Assembly: GCF_009363895.1 (NCBI RefSeq)
Contig: NZ_CP045434.1
Span: 1,240,001 to 1,304,000 of the forward strand
Length of the DNA: 64,000 bases
Origin: Sphingomonas ginsengisoli An et al. 2013
GTDB lineage: Bacteria; Pseudomonadota; Alphaproteobacteria; Sphingomonadales; Sphingomonadaceae
Direction of reading: 5' to 3'
How positions within the stretch are numbered: position 1 is the first letter of the stretch; every line of letters starts with the position of its first letter. This document shows positions 45,925-56,008 of the stretch, piece by piece. The translations under genes were made by a program, and so were the position numbers. The notes under the pieces are model-generated. The model saw only the letters and a program-made list of their open reading frames with translations, made no database searches and was not told the origin of the DNA.

Positions 45925-47765
45925 GGCGCGGCGAACTCCGGGTGGGGCGCCGACTGCTGCTCGGCCTCCATCAGCGCGAGCATGGCGGAGGCGCCGCGCT
46001 CGGCATCGTCGCAGTCGCGGCGCATCAGCGCGAACAGCTCGCGGCCGGTGCCCTCGGGCGGCGCGGTCGGGGCGGCGGGCTCGTGGGCGGCGAGGTCGAT
46101 CCCGACCGCTTCAAGCGAGCCGTCATCGCCCGACAGGCGGACCACGTCGCCATCGCGGAGGCGCGAGAGTGGACCTCCGCCGAGCGCTTCGGGTGACACG
46201 TGGATCGCGGCGGGGACCTTGCCGCTGGCGCCCGACATGCGCCCGTCGGTCACCAGTGCGACGCGGTGGCCGCGGTCCTGGAGCACGCCGAGCGTCGGGG
46301 TGAGCTTGTGCAGTTCGGGCATGCCGTTGGCGCGCGGGCCCTGGAAACGGACCACGACCACCACGTCGCGGTCGAGCTCGCCGGCCTGGAAGGCCTTGAG
46401 CACCGCGTCCTGGTCGGAGAAGATCCGCGCCGGCGCCTCGATCGTCCAGCGGCTCGGGTCGACCGCGCTGGTCTTGAAGGTTGCGCGGCCAAGGTTGCCT
46501 TTGACCAGGCGCATGCCGCCATCGGCCAGGAATGGCGTCGCGACCGGACGGAGCATGGTGTCGTTGCGGCTTTCGCCGGCGTCGACCCAGGTCAGTCGGT
46601 CGCCGTCGAGGTGGGGGTTGCCGTGCCAGGCGCTGAAGTCGTCGGCGCCGGCGGTGACGAGGTCGGCGTGGAGCAGGCCCGCAGCGGTCAGTTCGCGCGC
46701 AACGAAGGCGGTGCCCCCGGCATAATGGAAGTCGTTCACGTCGCCCGAGCCATTGGGATAGACCCGCGCGATCAACGGCACGGCAGCGGACAGCTCGTCG
46801 AAGTCCTGCCAGTCGATGCGGATGCCGGCGGCGCGGGCGATCGCCGGCAGGTGGATGGCGTGGTTGGTCGAGCCGCCGGTCGCGAGCAGGCCGACCATCG
46901 CGTTGACGATGGCACGCTCGTCGACGCACTCGGCCAAGGTACGCTGCTTGCCCGCGGCGAGCTCGGCAACGCGGTGGACGGCGGCGCGGGTCAGCGCCTG
47001 GCGGAGCGGCGTGTTCGGCTGGACGAAGGCGCTGTTGGGGATATGCAGACCCATCAGCTCCATCATCATCTGGTTGGAGTTGGCGGTGCCGTAGAAGGTG
47101 CAGGTGCCCGGCGCGTGGTAGCTGGCGCTTTCGCTGGCGAGCAGCTCGTCGCGGCCGACCTTGCCCTCGGCATAAAGCTGGCGGACCCGCTGTTTTTCCT
47201 TGTTGGGGAGTCCGGACGGCATCGGCCCGCCGGGGATTAGCAGCATCGGCAAATGGCCGAAGCGGAGCGCGCCGATCAGCAGGCCGGGGACGATCTTGTC
47301 GCAGATGCCCAGCAGCGCCGCGCCCTCGAACATCCCGTGGCTCAGCGCGACCGCGGTCGACAGGGCGATGGTGTCGCGGCTGAACAGCGACAGATCCATT
47401 CCGTCCTGCCCCTGGGTGACGCCGTCGCACATCGCCGGGACGCCGCCTGCGACCTGCGCGGTCGCGCCGACTTCGCGGGCGTAAATCTTCATCTGCTCGG
47501 GGAAGCGCGCATAGGGTTGATGGGCGCTCAGCATGTCGTTGTAGGCGGTGACGATGCCGATGTTCGGTCCGGCGCGCGTGCGGATGCGGTCCTTGTCGCC
47601 CTCCGACGAGGCGAAACCGTGGGCGAAGTTACCGCACGACAGGCGCCCACGATTGATCCCGCTCTCGGACTGGCGCTGCATCAGCTCGAGATAGCGGCGG
47701 CGGGTCGGCCGGGACTTCTCGACAATGCGACCGGTGATCGCGGCGATGCGGGGATCGAGCGCCAT
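45921..47765 (-). CDS. edd: 6-phosphogluconate dehydratase
   Basis: A 614-residue IlvD/Edd-family [4Fe-4S] enzyme that converts 6-phosphogluconate to KDPG. Signatures include [31 protein letters not shown] and [20 protein letters not shown] with its cluster cysteines, and [15 protein letters not shown] near the C-terminus. The start overlaps the stop of pgl by one base (TGATG). Length is standard. Confidence 0.96.
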   Translation of the reverse strand: MALDPRIAAITGRIVEKSRPTRRRYLELMQRQSESGINRGRLSCGNFAHGFASSEGDKDRIRTRAGPNIGIVTAYNDMLSAHQPYARFPEQMKIYAREVGATAQVAGGVPAMCDGVTQGQDGMDLSLFSRDTIALSTAVALSHGMFEGAALLGICDKIVPGLLIGALRFGHLPMLLIPGGPMPSGLPNKEKQRVRQLYAEGKVGRDELLASESASYHAPGTCTFYGTANSNQMMMELMGLHIPNSAFVQPNTPLRQALTRAAVHRVAELAAGKQRTLAECVDERAIVNAMVGLLATGGSTNHAIHLPAIARAAGIRIDWQDFDELSAAVPLIARVYPNGSGDVNDFHYAGGTAFVARELTAAGLLHADLVTAGADDFSAWHGNPHLDGDRLTWVDAGESRNDTMLRPVATPFLADGGMRLVKGNLGRATFKTSAVDPSRWTIEAPARIFSDQDAVLKAFQAGELDRDVVVVVRFQGPRANGMPELHKLTPTLGVLQDRGHRVALVTDGRMSGASGKVPAAIHVSPEALGGGPLSRLRDGDVVRLSGDDGSLEAVGIDLAAHEPAAPTAPPEGTGRELFALMRRDCDDAERGASAMLALMEAEQQSAPHPEFAAP

Positions 47766-48466
47766 CAGGCGAGCCAGTGGATGTCGATCGGCTGCTCGGC
47801 CTCGGCCAGCACCCGGCCGATCGGCAGCTTCGAGCTGTGCCCGTCGGCGATCGCCTGCTCGAGCAATACCTTTTTCTTCTCGCCGGTAATCGTGATCAGG
47901 ATCGCGCGGGCCGACAGAATGGCGGCACGCGTGAGGGTCACGCGTGCAACCGGCGCCTCGGGCGGCAGGGGATCGGGCATGACCCCAACCATCCGCCGCG
48001 CCTTGGGGGCGTTCAGCGCATCCTCGAGGTCGGGCCCGGGGAAGATCGAGGCGGTGTGGCCGTCCTCGCCCATGCCGAGCCAGACGAGGTCGGGCGGCCA
48101 GCGCAGGTCAGCCAGTTTCGCGTCGGCCGAGTTGCCGGCCAGCTTGTAGTCCGGGATCATCGACGCGGTCGGGAACACCCGCGCCCCGGTGCTGATGAAG
48201 CTCTGCGCGATCAGGCGGATGTTGCTTTTCTCGTCGCTCATCTCGACCAAGCGGTCGTCGGTCGGGATGATGGTGGTCTGCTTCCACGGCAACTTCTGCT
48301 TGGCCAGCTTGGCGAAGATGGGCTTGGGTGTGTTGCCGCCCGGCAGCGCGATCAGGCAGTCGCCGCGCGCATCGACCGCGCTTTCGACGATGAAGCCGAC
48401 GTCCCCGGCGACCGCGTCGGCGAACTCGCCCGCGTCGTCATATTCCCACCATTCGGCTTCAATCAT
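47765..48466 (-). CDS. pgl: 6-phosphogluconolactonase
   Basis: A 233-residue lactonase (DevB/SOL type) that hydrolyses 6-phosphogluconolactone. Family patterns are LPGGNTPKPIF, TDDRLVEMSDEKSN and WLGMGEDGHTASIFPG. It overlaps zwf by eight bases and edd by one, giving the compact zwf-pgl-edd-glk-eda order. Confidence 0.95.
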   Translation of the reverse strand: MIEAEWWEYDDAGEFADAVAGDVGFIVESAVDARGDCLIALPGGNTPKPIFAKLAKQKLPWKQTTIIPTDDRLVEMSDEKSNIRLIAQSFISTGARVFPTASMIPDYKLAGNSADAKLADLRWPPDLVWLGMGEDGHTASIFPGPDLEDALNAPKARRMVGVMPDPLPPEAPVARVTLTRAAILSARAILITITGEKKKVLLEQAIADGHSSKLPIGRVLAEAEQPIDIHWLA

Positions 48467-49922
48467 TCCAGCTCACTCCATCGCGCTCGGCCAGGGCAAT
48501 CGCCGCGGTGGGTCCCCAGTTCCCGCTGCCGTAGCTGCGGGGCTTGAGCCCGGCCGCGGTCCACGCCGCGCGTACGCCGTCGATCCACTGCCACTGCGCC
48601 TCGACCTCGTCGCGGCGCACGAACAAGGTGGGGTCGCCTTCGATCAAATCCAGCAGTAGCCGTTCGTAGGCGATCCGCCGGCGGGTGTCGGCGAAGGCAT
48701 CGGCGAGGCGGATGTCGAGCGGCACCTCGCGCAGGCGGATGCCGCCGCGGTCGAGCCCGGGCATCTTGGCCATCAATTCGAGGCTGATATTCTCCTCGGG
48801 TTGGATCGAGATCACCAGCCGATTGGGAACCGTGTGCGCGCCCTTGGCGGCGAACATGCTGTGGGGCACGTGCTTGAAAGTGATCACGATCTCGGTCGAG
48901 CGCTCGGGCATGCGCTTGCCGGTGCGCAGGTAGAAGGGCACGCCGGCCCAGCGCCAATTGTCGAGCTGCGCCTTCAAGGCGACGAAGGTCTCGGTGTCCG
49001 ACGGGCGGCCGAGCTCGTCGAGATAGGCGCCGACCGGCTTCCCGCCGACCGCCCCGGCCCCGTACTGGCCGGTCACCACATGGGTGGCAACGTCGGCGGC
49101 CGTGATCGGGCGGAGCGAGCGCAGCGCCTTGACCTTTTCATCGCGAATGGCGGTCGCGTCGAAGTTGGCAGGCGGCTCCATCGCGACCAGCGCGACAAGC
49201 TGGAGCATGTGGTTCTGGACCATGTCCCTGAGCGCGCCGGCGCCGTCGTAATAGTCGCTGCGCCCTTCGAGACCGACCGTCTCGGCGACGGTGATCTGGA
49301 CGTGCGCGATATACTGGCTGTTCCACAACGGCTCGAACAGCAGGTTGGCGAAGCGCAGCGCGAGCAGGTTCTGGACCGTTTCCTTGCCGAGATAATGGTC
49401 GATCCGGAAGGTCTGCTCCTCGGGAAAGGCCTTGACGACCGCGTCATTGATCTCGCGGCTGGAGGCGAGGTCGGTGCCGAGCGGCTTTTCGAGCGCCATG
49501 CGGACATTGGGCCCGGCCAGCCCGGCCGCCTCGAGATTGTCGATGGTCGGCTTGAACAGCGAAGGCGCTGTCGAAAGGAAAATGGCGATGCCGGCGTTAC
49601 GGTCGGGAACGGCGGCGGCGAGGCGGGCGAAGCCTGCGGCGTCGGTCGCGTCCAATTGGACGTAGCTCAGCCGGGCGACGAAGCGGTCGAGCACCGCGGC
49701 GTCGACATATTGCGCGGCGACATGCTCGGCGATCGCCTGGCGGGCGTGGTCGCGGAAATTCTCGTCGCTGTGTTCGCTGCGCGCGGTGGCGAGGACCTTG
49801 AGGCCAGCGGGAAGCAGCCCGTCGAGGTCGAGCCCGTAGAGCGAGGGCAGCAGCATCCGCGCGGCGAGGTCGCCGGTGGCGCCGAACAGGATCAGGGTGG
49901 CGACAGGCGAGCGGTCGGTCAT
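48459..49922 (-). CDS. zwf: Glucose-6-phosphate 1-dehydrogenase
   Basis: A 487-residue NAD(P)-dependent enzyme that oxidises glucose-6-phosphate. The nucleotide loop is LILFGATGDLAARML, the substrate-binding motif RIDHYLGKE, and EKPLGTDL is conserved. The ATG at 49922 overlaps the stop of the upstream halogenase gene (ATGA). This coupling ties central sugar metabolism to the glycosidase/halogenase cluster. Confidence 0.96.
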   Translation of the reverse strand: MTDRSPVATLILFGATGDLAARMLLPSLYGLDLDGLLPAGLKVLATARSEHSDENFRDHARQAIAEHVAAQYVDAAVLDRFVARLSYVQLDATDAAGFARLAAAVPDRNAGIAIFLSTAPSLFKPTIDNLEAAGLAGPNVRMALEKPLGTDLASSREINDAVVKAFPEEQTFRIDHYLGKETVQNLLALRFANLLFEPLWNSQYIAHVQITVAETVGLEGRSDYYDGAGALRDMVQNHMLQLVALVAMEPPANFDATAIRDEKVKALRSLRPITAADVATHVVTGQYGAGAVGGKPVGAYLDELGRPSDTETFVALKAQLDNWRWAGVPFYLRTGKRMPERSTEIVITFKHVPHSMFAAKGAHTVPNRLVISIQPEENISLELMAKMPGLDRGGIRLREVPLDIRLADAFADTRRRIAYERLLLDLIEGDPTLFVRRDEVEAQWQWIDGVRAAWTAAGLKPRSYGSGNWGPTAAIALAERDGVSWND

Positions 49923-51433
49923 GCGGCGAGTGCGTCCTGCGGCAACCGGGCGAGCGCCTCGGCATGGCTGGGGAAGTTCATGGCGCAACCGCCGACGAAG
50001 CGGTCTATCTCGGACATGTCGATGCGCCTGACATCCGAACCCGGCGGGCGCAAGCGCTCAGGGCCGGGATAATTGCCGTAGCCGCCGAGCAGACAGTGCC
50101 AGCTCAAGGGTGGATAAATGTCGGCGATGCCCTGATCGTGCAGTTCGCGGACCAGATCCTCGCCGGTGAACCAGGCGGTGATGATGCCTTTCAAACTGTC
50201 GCTGAGCCGGTCGTGGCTGGTCGCCTCCTGCCAGTAGGGCGTGTCGCGGCGCCCGGCGGTGCGATAGTGGCAGACGAGATAGTCGCGGATGCCTTCGTAG
50301 CGGCGGGCGATCGCGGCATTTAAGGCGTCGCGCTCGCTTCGCTCCCAGGCGGCGATGAAGCCTTCGACGGTGGCGATGACGAGGTGCAATGCGGTCGCCT
50401 CGAGCGGTTCGAGAAAGCCCTGCGCGAGCCCGATGGCGAGGCAGTTGCGGACCCAGCTGCGCTCGACCCGGCCGCAGCGCATCGCCAGGTGGCGGACCTC
50501 GACGTCGGGGGCGAGCCCGCAATGCTCGCGCAACTCGGCCGCGGCGGCATCATCGTCGATGAAGCGCGAAGAATAGACGTAGCCGTTGCCGGCGCGACTG
50601 GTCAGCGGGATGTGCCAGATCCACCCCGCGCTTTTGGCCGTGGCGGTAGTCTGGGCCTTGGGGCCGCCGGCGGGCAGCTCGGTCGGCGCAACCACCGCGC
50701 GGTCGTTGAACAGATTGTCGGCGAAACTCAGGTGCCGCTCGCCCAGCGCGCCCTCGATGATTGCCGCGCGAAACCCGCTCGCATCGAGGAACAGGTCGGC
50801 CTCGAAGCGGCGGCCGTCGTCGGCGACCAGCGCGGCGACGTCGCCTTCCTCGCTCCGCTCGACCTCGGCGATGGTCGCGGCGGCATGAGTGACCCCGCGC
50901 CCGACGGCGATCTCGCGCAGCGTCGCGCCGACCAGATGCGCGTCGAAATGATATCCGTAGCTGGTGTGGAAGGGGAAATTGGCGGGTGCCAGCGGAGCCT
51001 TGCCCTCGGCGGCGATCCGGCTGGCGAGAAAGAAGGGATCGGGATGGCCCGGCGTATCGCGGCCGCTGCGGCGGGCGTGCGCGGAGTAGAAGAACTTGCC
51101 CTCCGTGAAGCGGTCGACCTCAGTCGGGAAGGGATGGAAATAGCGCTCGAAGCCGGGCTTGTCCGACCAGCCGCGGAACTCGATCCCCGCCTTGTAGGTG
51201 GCGTTGCAGCGCGGCATCCACTCAGCCTCGGCAACGCCGATCTTGTCGAAGAAGGCCTTAAGCTGTGGGGTGGAGCCCTCCCCCACCCCGATGATCCCGA
51301 TCGCCGGGCTTTCGATCAGGGTGATCTGAGTCCCCTGCCCGCCCCACTCATGCTGCAGCAGGTTGGCGGCCATCCAGCCGGCGGTGCCGCCGCCGAGGAT
51401 GACGATCCGGCGCGGGGCCGGGCGAAGGCTCAC
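49919..51433 (-). CDS. Flavin-dependent tryptophan halogenase family protein (halogenase 1)
   Basis: A 504-residue FAD-dependent protein of the tryptophan halogenase superfamily. The FAD loop is GGGTAGW (14-20). The catalytic lysine is Lys81 in TYKAGIEF, the halogenase motif WxWxIP is present as WIWHIP (271-276), and the glutamate motif reads LEPLEAT (Glu345), with Ala where Ser is usual. So halogenation chemistry looks possible. The start is taken as GTG at 51433, overlapping the esterase stop (GTGA); an ATG 30 bases earlier is also possible. It is translationally coupled to both the esterase and zwf. The substrate is unknown. Confidence 0.9.
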   Translation of the reverse strand: MSLRPAPRRIVILGGGTAGWMAANLLQHEWGGQGTQITLIESPAIGIIGVGEGSTPQLKAFFDKIGVAEAEWMPRCNATYKAGIEFRGWSDKPGFERYFHPFPTEVDRFTEGKFFYSAHARRSGRDTPGHPDPFFLASRIAAEGKAPLAPANFPFHTSYGYHFDAHLVGATLREIAVGRGVTHAAATIAEVERSEEGDVAALVADDGRRFEADLFLDASGFRAAIIEGALGERHLSFADNLFNDRAVVAPTELPAGGPKAQTTATAKSAGWIWHIPLTSRAGNGYVYSSRFIDDDAAAAELREHCGLAPDVEVRHLAMRCGRVERSWVRNCLAIGLAQGFLEPLEATALHLVIATVEGFIAAWERSERDALNAAIARRYEGIRDYLVCHYRTAGRRDTPYWQEATSHDRLSDSLKGIITAWFTGEDLVRELHDQGIADIYPPLSWHCLLGGYGNYPGPERLRPPGSDVRRIDMSEIDRFVGGCAMNFPSHAEALARLPQDALAA

Positions 51434-52341
51434 TTCTTCCAGTCCGCCAGCAGCCAGCCCCACATCTCGGGCAGCCGCGCCGCCCAGGCATATTCCTCAT
51501 GCGCTGCGCCCTGGAAGACCCGGCTGCGGTAATTGGCATCGGTCCAGCCGAGCTGCTTCAGATCGGCGTCGACCGCGGTCTGGTAGGGCGCATAGTTGGA
51601 ATCGAGCGTCTCGGTGCCATGGTCCATCCACAGCTTGCGCCCGCGCGGCGCGCCCATCCGGGTGGTCAGCCATGCGGCCCAGTCGCGCTTGACGATGTCC
51701 GCCAGCTCGGGCCGCGCCTTGATCGTGTCGGGATCGATGAGCGGGGTGTGGGTCGACACCGCCGCCGCCTTGCCGAACACGTCGGGCCGCTCGCCAAGCA
51801 GGTAGATGCTGATGAGGCCGCCCATGCTCGAGCCAGTGGTCGCGGTAAACCTCGCCTGCGGCCGGGTGCGGTAGGTGCGGTCGATCAGCGGCTTCAATTC
51901 GTCGGCGAGGAAGCTGACGTAGCCATCGCCCTGGAGCGGCCCGGTCTTGCCGGCAATGCCGCGGGCGAGAACCGGGTCGGCGACCTTGTCAGGGAAGTAG
52001 CGCTGGTAGCGCAGCGGCCCGGGATGGTTGATGCCGACGATGATGAACGGCGCGACCTTGTGCGCGGCGATGAGCTGCAGCGCGGCTTTGTCGGCCGCCC
52101 ACACCTTGTTGTAGCCCGACCGCTCCTTGAAGAAGAGGTTCTGCGCGTCGTGCATGTAAACGACCGGGTAGCGGCGCGCCTTGTCGCGGTCGTAGCGCGG
52201 CGGGAGCCAGGTGACGGTGTGGATCGGGCCGAAAGCCTTGGACGGCACATCGGCCTCGACGAAGCGGCCGGTATCCGCGGCGGCGAGCGCCGGCGTCGCG
52301 ACCAGCAACGCCAGTAGCGCGAGGAGGAAGCGGAGGATCAT
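51430..52341 (-). CDS. Periplasmic alpha/beta hydrolase, enterochelin-esterase-like
   Basis: A 303-residue secreted esterase of the Fes/esterase-D fold. Signal peptide at residues 1-20 (LVATPALA-AA). Characteristic segments are YPVVYMHDAQNLFF and the nucleophile elbow TGSSMGGLISIY; the histidine is likely in QGAAHEEYAWAAR. It lacks a siderophore context. In this locus it could remove acyl groups from, or otherwise trim, the imported carbohydrate. It overlaps GH97 and the halogenase by four bases each. Confidence 0.85.
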   Translation of the reverse strand: MILRFLLALLALLVATPALAAADTGRFVEADVPSKAFGPIHTVTWLPPRYDRDKARRYPVVYMHDAQNLFFKERSGYNKVWAADKAALQLIAAHKVAPFIIVGINHPGPLRYQRYFPDKVADPVLARGIAGKTGPLQGDGYVSFLADELKPLIDRTYRTRPQARFTATTGSSMGGLISIYLLGERPDVFGKAAAVSTHTPLIDPDTIKARPELADIVKRDWAAWLTTRMGAPRGRKLWMDHGTETLDSNYAPYQTAVDADLKQLGWTDANYRSRVFQGAAHEEYAWAARLPEMWGWLLADWKK

Positions 52342-54392
52342 CGGCCGAGCCTCACGAAGCGGACCGCGAAACCGCCGCCCGGCGCGATCCGGATCGGCAT
52401 GGTGTCGGCGGCGGTGACGGTGCGCTGCTCGATGACGATGCTGCGCGGATTGGTACGGAAGTCGGCGGTGTCGCCGTCACGGTAGATCTCCGCCCGGTAG
52501 CGCGCGCCCTTGTCGAGGAAGGACAAAGGCAGGTTCAGCCGGCGCTCCTGCTCGTCGGTGATGCCGCCGAGGAACCAGGTCGGCTTGCCCCGCTCCCGCC
52601 TCGCGAACACCCCATACTCACCGACCTTGCCGGCGACCATGCGGGTGTCGTCCCAGTCGACCGCGACGTCTTTGATGAACTGGAAGGCAGCGCGGTTGGC
52701 CTGGTAATTCTCCGGCAGGTCGGCGGCCATCTGGATCGGCGAATAGATCACCACATAATAAGCCAGCTGGCGAGCCAGCGTCGACGGGATCGGCGTGTTG
52801 CCGCGGCCCATCAGGCTGAGGATGCCCGGGGTGAAGTCGAACGGCCCGCCCAGCATGCGGGTGAAGATCATCGCCGTGTCGTAGTGCGGCGGATTCTTGG
52901 GCACGCCCCAGGCGTTATATTCCATCCCGCGCTGGCCCTCGCGGCTGACCCAGTTCGGGTAGGTGCGCCTGAGGCCGGTGTCCTTGATCGGCTCGTGCGC
53001 GTCGATGCTGATGTGATATTTCGCGGCCTCGGTCACGACCCGGAGGTGGTGCCGGCTCATGATCTGGCCTTCGTGCCATTCGAAGCTGATCCGCCCGTCG
53101 GGCAACCGCGCCTGGACCCCGCCCGCATCGGACACGTAGCCGGTCTTGACCGTGTCCTCGCCATGGGCACGGGCGAAGGCCATCGCGGCGTCGAGTTGCG
53201 CTTCGTAACTGGCGATGTTGGCGCTGGTTTCGTGGTGGCCGATCAGGTGGACGCCTTTGGCGAGGCCGTATTTGCTGACCGCGTTGATGTCGAAGTCCGG
53301 GGTATTCTCGGCGAAGCGGAAGTCCCAGCCGTTGGCGAACCAGTCGCCGTCCCAGCCCTTGTTCCAGCCCTCGACCAGCAGCCCGGTGAAGCCGTTGGCG
53401 GCGGCGAAGTCGATCATCTTCTTGGCATAGGCGGTGGTGGCGCCGTGCTTGGGCCCGGTCGCCCAGCTCTGCTCGTCGAGGTGCATCCCCCACCAGATGC
53501 CCATATATTTGCGGGGCTTGACCCAGCTGACGTCGCCCAGCTTGTTGGATTCATTGAGGTTCAGGAACTCGGCGTTGGCGGCGTAGAGCGACGGCGCGTC
53601 CGGCGTGATCAGGATCACCCGCCACGGGGTCTCGAACGGCAGGTCGCGGACCACCGCCGGGCCGCTCGACGAGGGGGTGAGCATCGCCTTGAGCTCGAGC
53701 CCCTGCACCCGGCCGATGTTCATGCCCGAATAATTGACCAGCGCGGCCTCGTGGATAGCGAGGTGGAGCCCGCTCTTGGTCACCATGGTGAACGGCGTCT
53801 GGGCCTGGCCGATGCCGTCGATGGCGGTGTGGTTGTAGAGCTGCTCCTCGCGGTTGCTCTCGAACGCGGGCGCCCACCAGGCGTCACCATCCTCGGCGAG
53901 GTGGAACTGGGTCAGTTCCTCGGTGATGTTGGCGGTCTTGAGGTTGGGCTGCTGCGGGAATTCGTAGCGGAGAGCGACCGCGTCGTTGAACAAGCGGAAG
54001 CGGACGCGGAGGATGCGCTTGAGCTTGTCCTTCTCCTGGAAGGTAGCGGTCAGCTCATTGTGGTGGTCGCGGACCGAGCGCCATTCGCCCCACGGCTGCT
54101 GCCACGTCTCGTCCTTGCTGCCCTTTTCGGCGGAGACGAAGCCGAAGTTGCGCAGCATCTGCGGCGCGTCGGCAAAGAGGAAGCCAAGGTGGCTTTCGGT
54201 GATCACCGGCTGCGTGCCGCGGGTCACCTGATAGCCGATCCGCCCTTCGCCATTGAGGGTCAGTGCGACCTTGAGCTGGCCGTCGGGCGAAGTCGCGCTC
54301 GCCAGCGCCGAGTCCGCCAGCCCGGATTGTTCGACTTGGGCGGCGGCCGGCACCGCGAACAACAGAGCAATGAACGCGAGCAGCAGCTTCAT
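52338..54392 (-). CDS. GH97 family alpha-glucosidase/alpha-galactosidase (SusB-like)
   Basis: A 684-residue glycoside hydrolase of family 97. A signal peptide (1-18, VPAAAQ) sends it to the periplasm. The N-terminal beta-sandwich (about 25-290) starts with ATSPDGQLKVAL and YQVTRGTQPV. The central (beta/alpha)8 barrel has WWGMHLDEQSW, GLLVEGWNKGWDGDWF, VHLIGHHETS and ISIDAHEPIKDTGLRRTYPN, and a C-terminal beta domain follows. GH97 includes inverting alpha-glucosidases (SusB) and retaining alpha-galactosidases; the neighbours favour alpha-glucosidase. Start has GAGGA seven bases upstream. Confidence 0.92.
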   Translation of the reverse strand: MKLLLAFIALLFAVPAAAQVEQSGLADSALASATSPDGQLKVALTLNGEGRIGYQVTRGTQPVITESHLGFLFADAPQMLRNFGFVSAEKGSKDETWQQPWGEWRSVRDHHNELTATFQEKDKLKRILRVRFRLFNDAVALRYEFPQQPNLKTANITEELTQFHLAEDGDAWWAPAFESNREEQLYNHTAIDGIGQAQTPFTMVTKSGLHLAIHEAALVNYSGMNIGRVQGLELKAMLTPSSSGPAVVRDLPFETPWRVILITPDAPSLYAANAEFLNLNESNKLGDVSWVKPRKYMGIWWGMHLDEQSWATGPKHGATTAYAKKMIDFAAANGFTGLLVEGWNKGWDGDWFANGWDFRFAENTPDFDINAVSKYGLAKGVHLIGHHETSANIASYEAQLDAAMAFARAHGEDTVKTGYVSDAGGVQARLPDGRISFEWHEGQIMSRHHLRVVTEAAKYHISIDAHEPIKDTGLRRTYPNWVSREGQRGMEYNAWGVPKNPPHYDTAMIFTRMLGGPFDFTPGILSLMGRGNTPIPSTLARQLAYYVVIYSPIQMAADLPENYQANRAAFQFIKDVAVDWDDTRMVAGKVGEYGVFARRERGKPTWFLGGITDEQERRLNLPLSFLDKGARYRAEIYRDGDTADFRTNPRSIVIEQRTVTAADTMPIRIAPGGGFAVRFVRLGR

Positions 54393-56008
54393 CGGATTTC
54401 CTCGATCAGGGCGGCGTAGGGGCCGAGGGCATCGGCTAGCACAGTTCCGGTCTCGATCAGCGCGCCATTATTGCGGCGGAGCGGGACTTCGTCGGGCGAC
54501 AGGTTGAAGGTGCAGCGCAGCCGCTGACGCTCATGCACCCGCTCGAAGCAGAGCTTGCGGTCGCTGGCGGTGATCAATTCGAAGTCGCCCCAGCTCAATG
54601 CCGGCGACGAATGGCGCAGGGCAAGCACGCGGCGGGTAAAGGCGAGGATGCTGGCAGGATCCCCGTCTTGCCGGTCGACCGCCAGCGCGGCATGGTCGGG
54701 ACCGAGCGGCAGCCACGGCTCACCGGTCGAGAAGCCGTTGGCGTCGTTCGCCTGGCCGCGCCACGGCATCGGCGTGCGAGCACCGTCGCGGCTCAACGTC
54801 TGCGGCCAGTTGGCGATCGCCTCGGGATCGCGCAGCTTATCGAAGGGCACGTCGACCTGGGTGAGCCCAAGCTCTTCGCCCTGGTAGAGGATGATCGTCC
54901 CGCGCAGCGCAGCCAGCAGCAGCAGCTTGGTGCGCGCGAACTGGTCGCGGTGGGCCGGGGCGACCCAGCGCGACACCGCCCGCGGCGCGTCGTGATTCTC
55001 GAACGCCCAGCTCGGCCAGCCCGTCCCGGCAGTGGCCGGCCAGGCGGCGGCGGTCGCGGCGACCAGCCGCGGGGTCAGCGCGGAGGCGTAGAGAAAATCG
55101 AACCCGTAGGCGCTGTGCAGCCGGTCGGTGCCCGCGGTGAAGGCGTGCATCTCGCCCAGCGCCTGCTCGCCCCCGACCTCGGCCAACGCGAAGCGATCGC
55201 CATAGCTGTCGATCATCGCGCGCAACCGCTCGATGAAGCCGATGATCGCCGGGTGCGACTGATTGTGGATGTGCTGCTGGAAATCGAACGGACGCGTCCG
55301 CTTGCCCGGCGTCGTGACCGGCGGATTATCGGTCAGCGCCGGATTGTGCATCGCGAAATTGAGCGCGTCGAAGCGGAAACCGTCGACCCCGCGGTCGAGC
55401 CAGAAGCGGGTCACCGCCAGCAGCGCATCCTGCACCGCCGGCAGGTGAGCGTTGAGCTGCGGCTGCTCCTTCAGAAAACTGTGATGGTAATATTGCTCGC
55501 GTCGCGCGTCCCACGTCCACGACGGGCCGCCGAATACTGACTGCCAGTTGTTCGGCGGCGAGCCGTCGGGCTTGGCGTCGGCCCAAACGTACCAGTCGGC
55601 CTTGGGATTGGTGCGGCTCGAGCGGCTTTCCTGGAACCAGGGGTGCTGGTCGCTGCTGTGCGAATAGACCTGGTCGATGATGACCTTGAGCCCGAGCTCG
55701 TGCGCTCGGGCGAGCAAGGCATCGAAGTCGGCCAGGCTGCCGAACAGCGGATCCACCGCGCAATAATCGGCGACGTCGTAGCCGAAGTCCTTCATCGGCG
55801 AGGTGAAGAAAGGCGAGATCCAGATGCAGTCGACGCCAAGGCTCGCGACATGATCGAGGTTGCGGGTGATGCCCGCCAGATCGCCGACCCCGTCACCGTT
55901 GGTGTCGGCGAAGCTGCGCGGATAGATCTGATAGACCGAGGCGCCCTTCCACCAGGGCTCAGTGCGCGCGGCGGCGGGCAAGGCGGTCGCGGCCTCAGCG
56001 ATCGGCAT
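54389..56008 (-). CDS. GH13 alpha-glucosidase (oligo-1,6-glucosidase/maltase type)
   Basis: A 539-residue GH13 enzyme without a signal peptide, so cytoplasmic. The nucleophile is Asp214 in DGFRFDALNF, the acid/base is Glu277 in FALAEVGGE, and the stabilising Asp340 lies in FENHDAPR. The N-terminal WWKGASVYQIYPRSF is typical of the GH13 alpha-glucosidase subfamilies. It should release glucose from maltose or isomaltose-type sugars brought across the inner membrane, feeding glk. It overlaps the amylase gene by 14 bases and GH97 by 4. Confidence 0.94.
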   Translation of the reverse strand: MPIAEAATALPAAARTEPWWKGASVYQIYPRSFADTNGDGVGDLAGITRNLDHVASLGVDCIWISPFFTSPMKDFGYDVADYCAVDPLFGSLADFDALLARAHELGLKVIIDQVYSHSSDQHPWFQESRSSRTNPKADWYVWADAKPDGSPPNNWQSVFGGPSWTWDARREQYYHHSFLKEQPQLNAHLPAVQDALLAVTRFWLDRGVDGFRFDALNFAMHNPALTDNPPVTTPGKRTRPFDFQQHIHNQSHPAIIGFIERLRAMIDSYGDRFALAEVGGEQALGEMHAFTAGTDRLHSAYGFDFLYASALTPRLVAATAAAWPATAGTGWPSWAFENHDAPRAVSRWVAPAHRDQFARTKLLLLAALRGTIILYQGEELGLTQVDVPFDKLRDPEAIANWPQTLSRDGARTPMPWRGQANDANGFSTGEPWLPLGPDHAALAVDRQDGDPASILAFTRRVLALRHSSPALSWGDFELITASDRKLCFERVHERQRLRCTFNLSPDEVPLRRNNGALIETGTVLADALGPYAALIEEIR

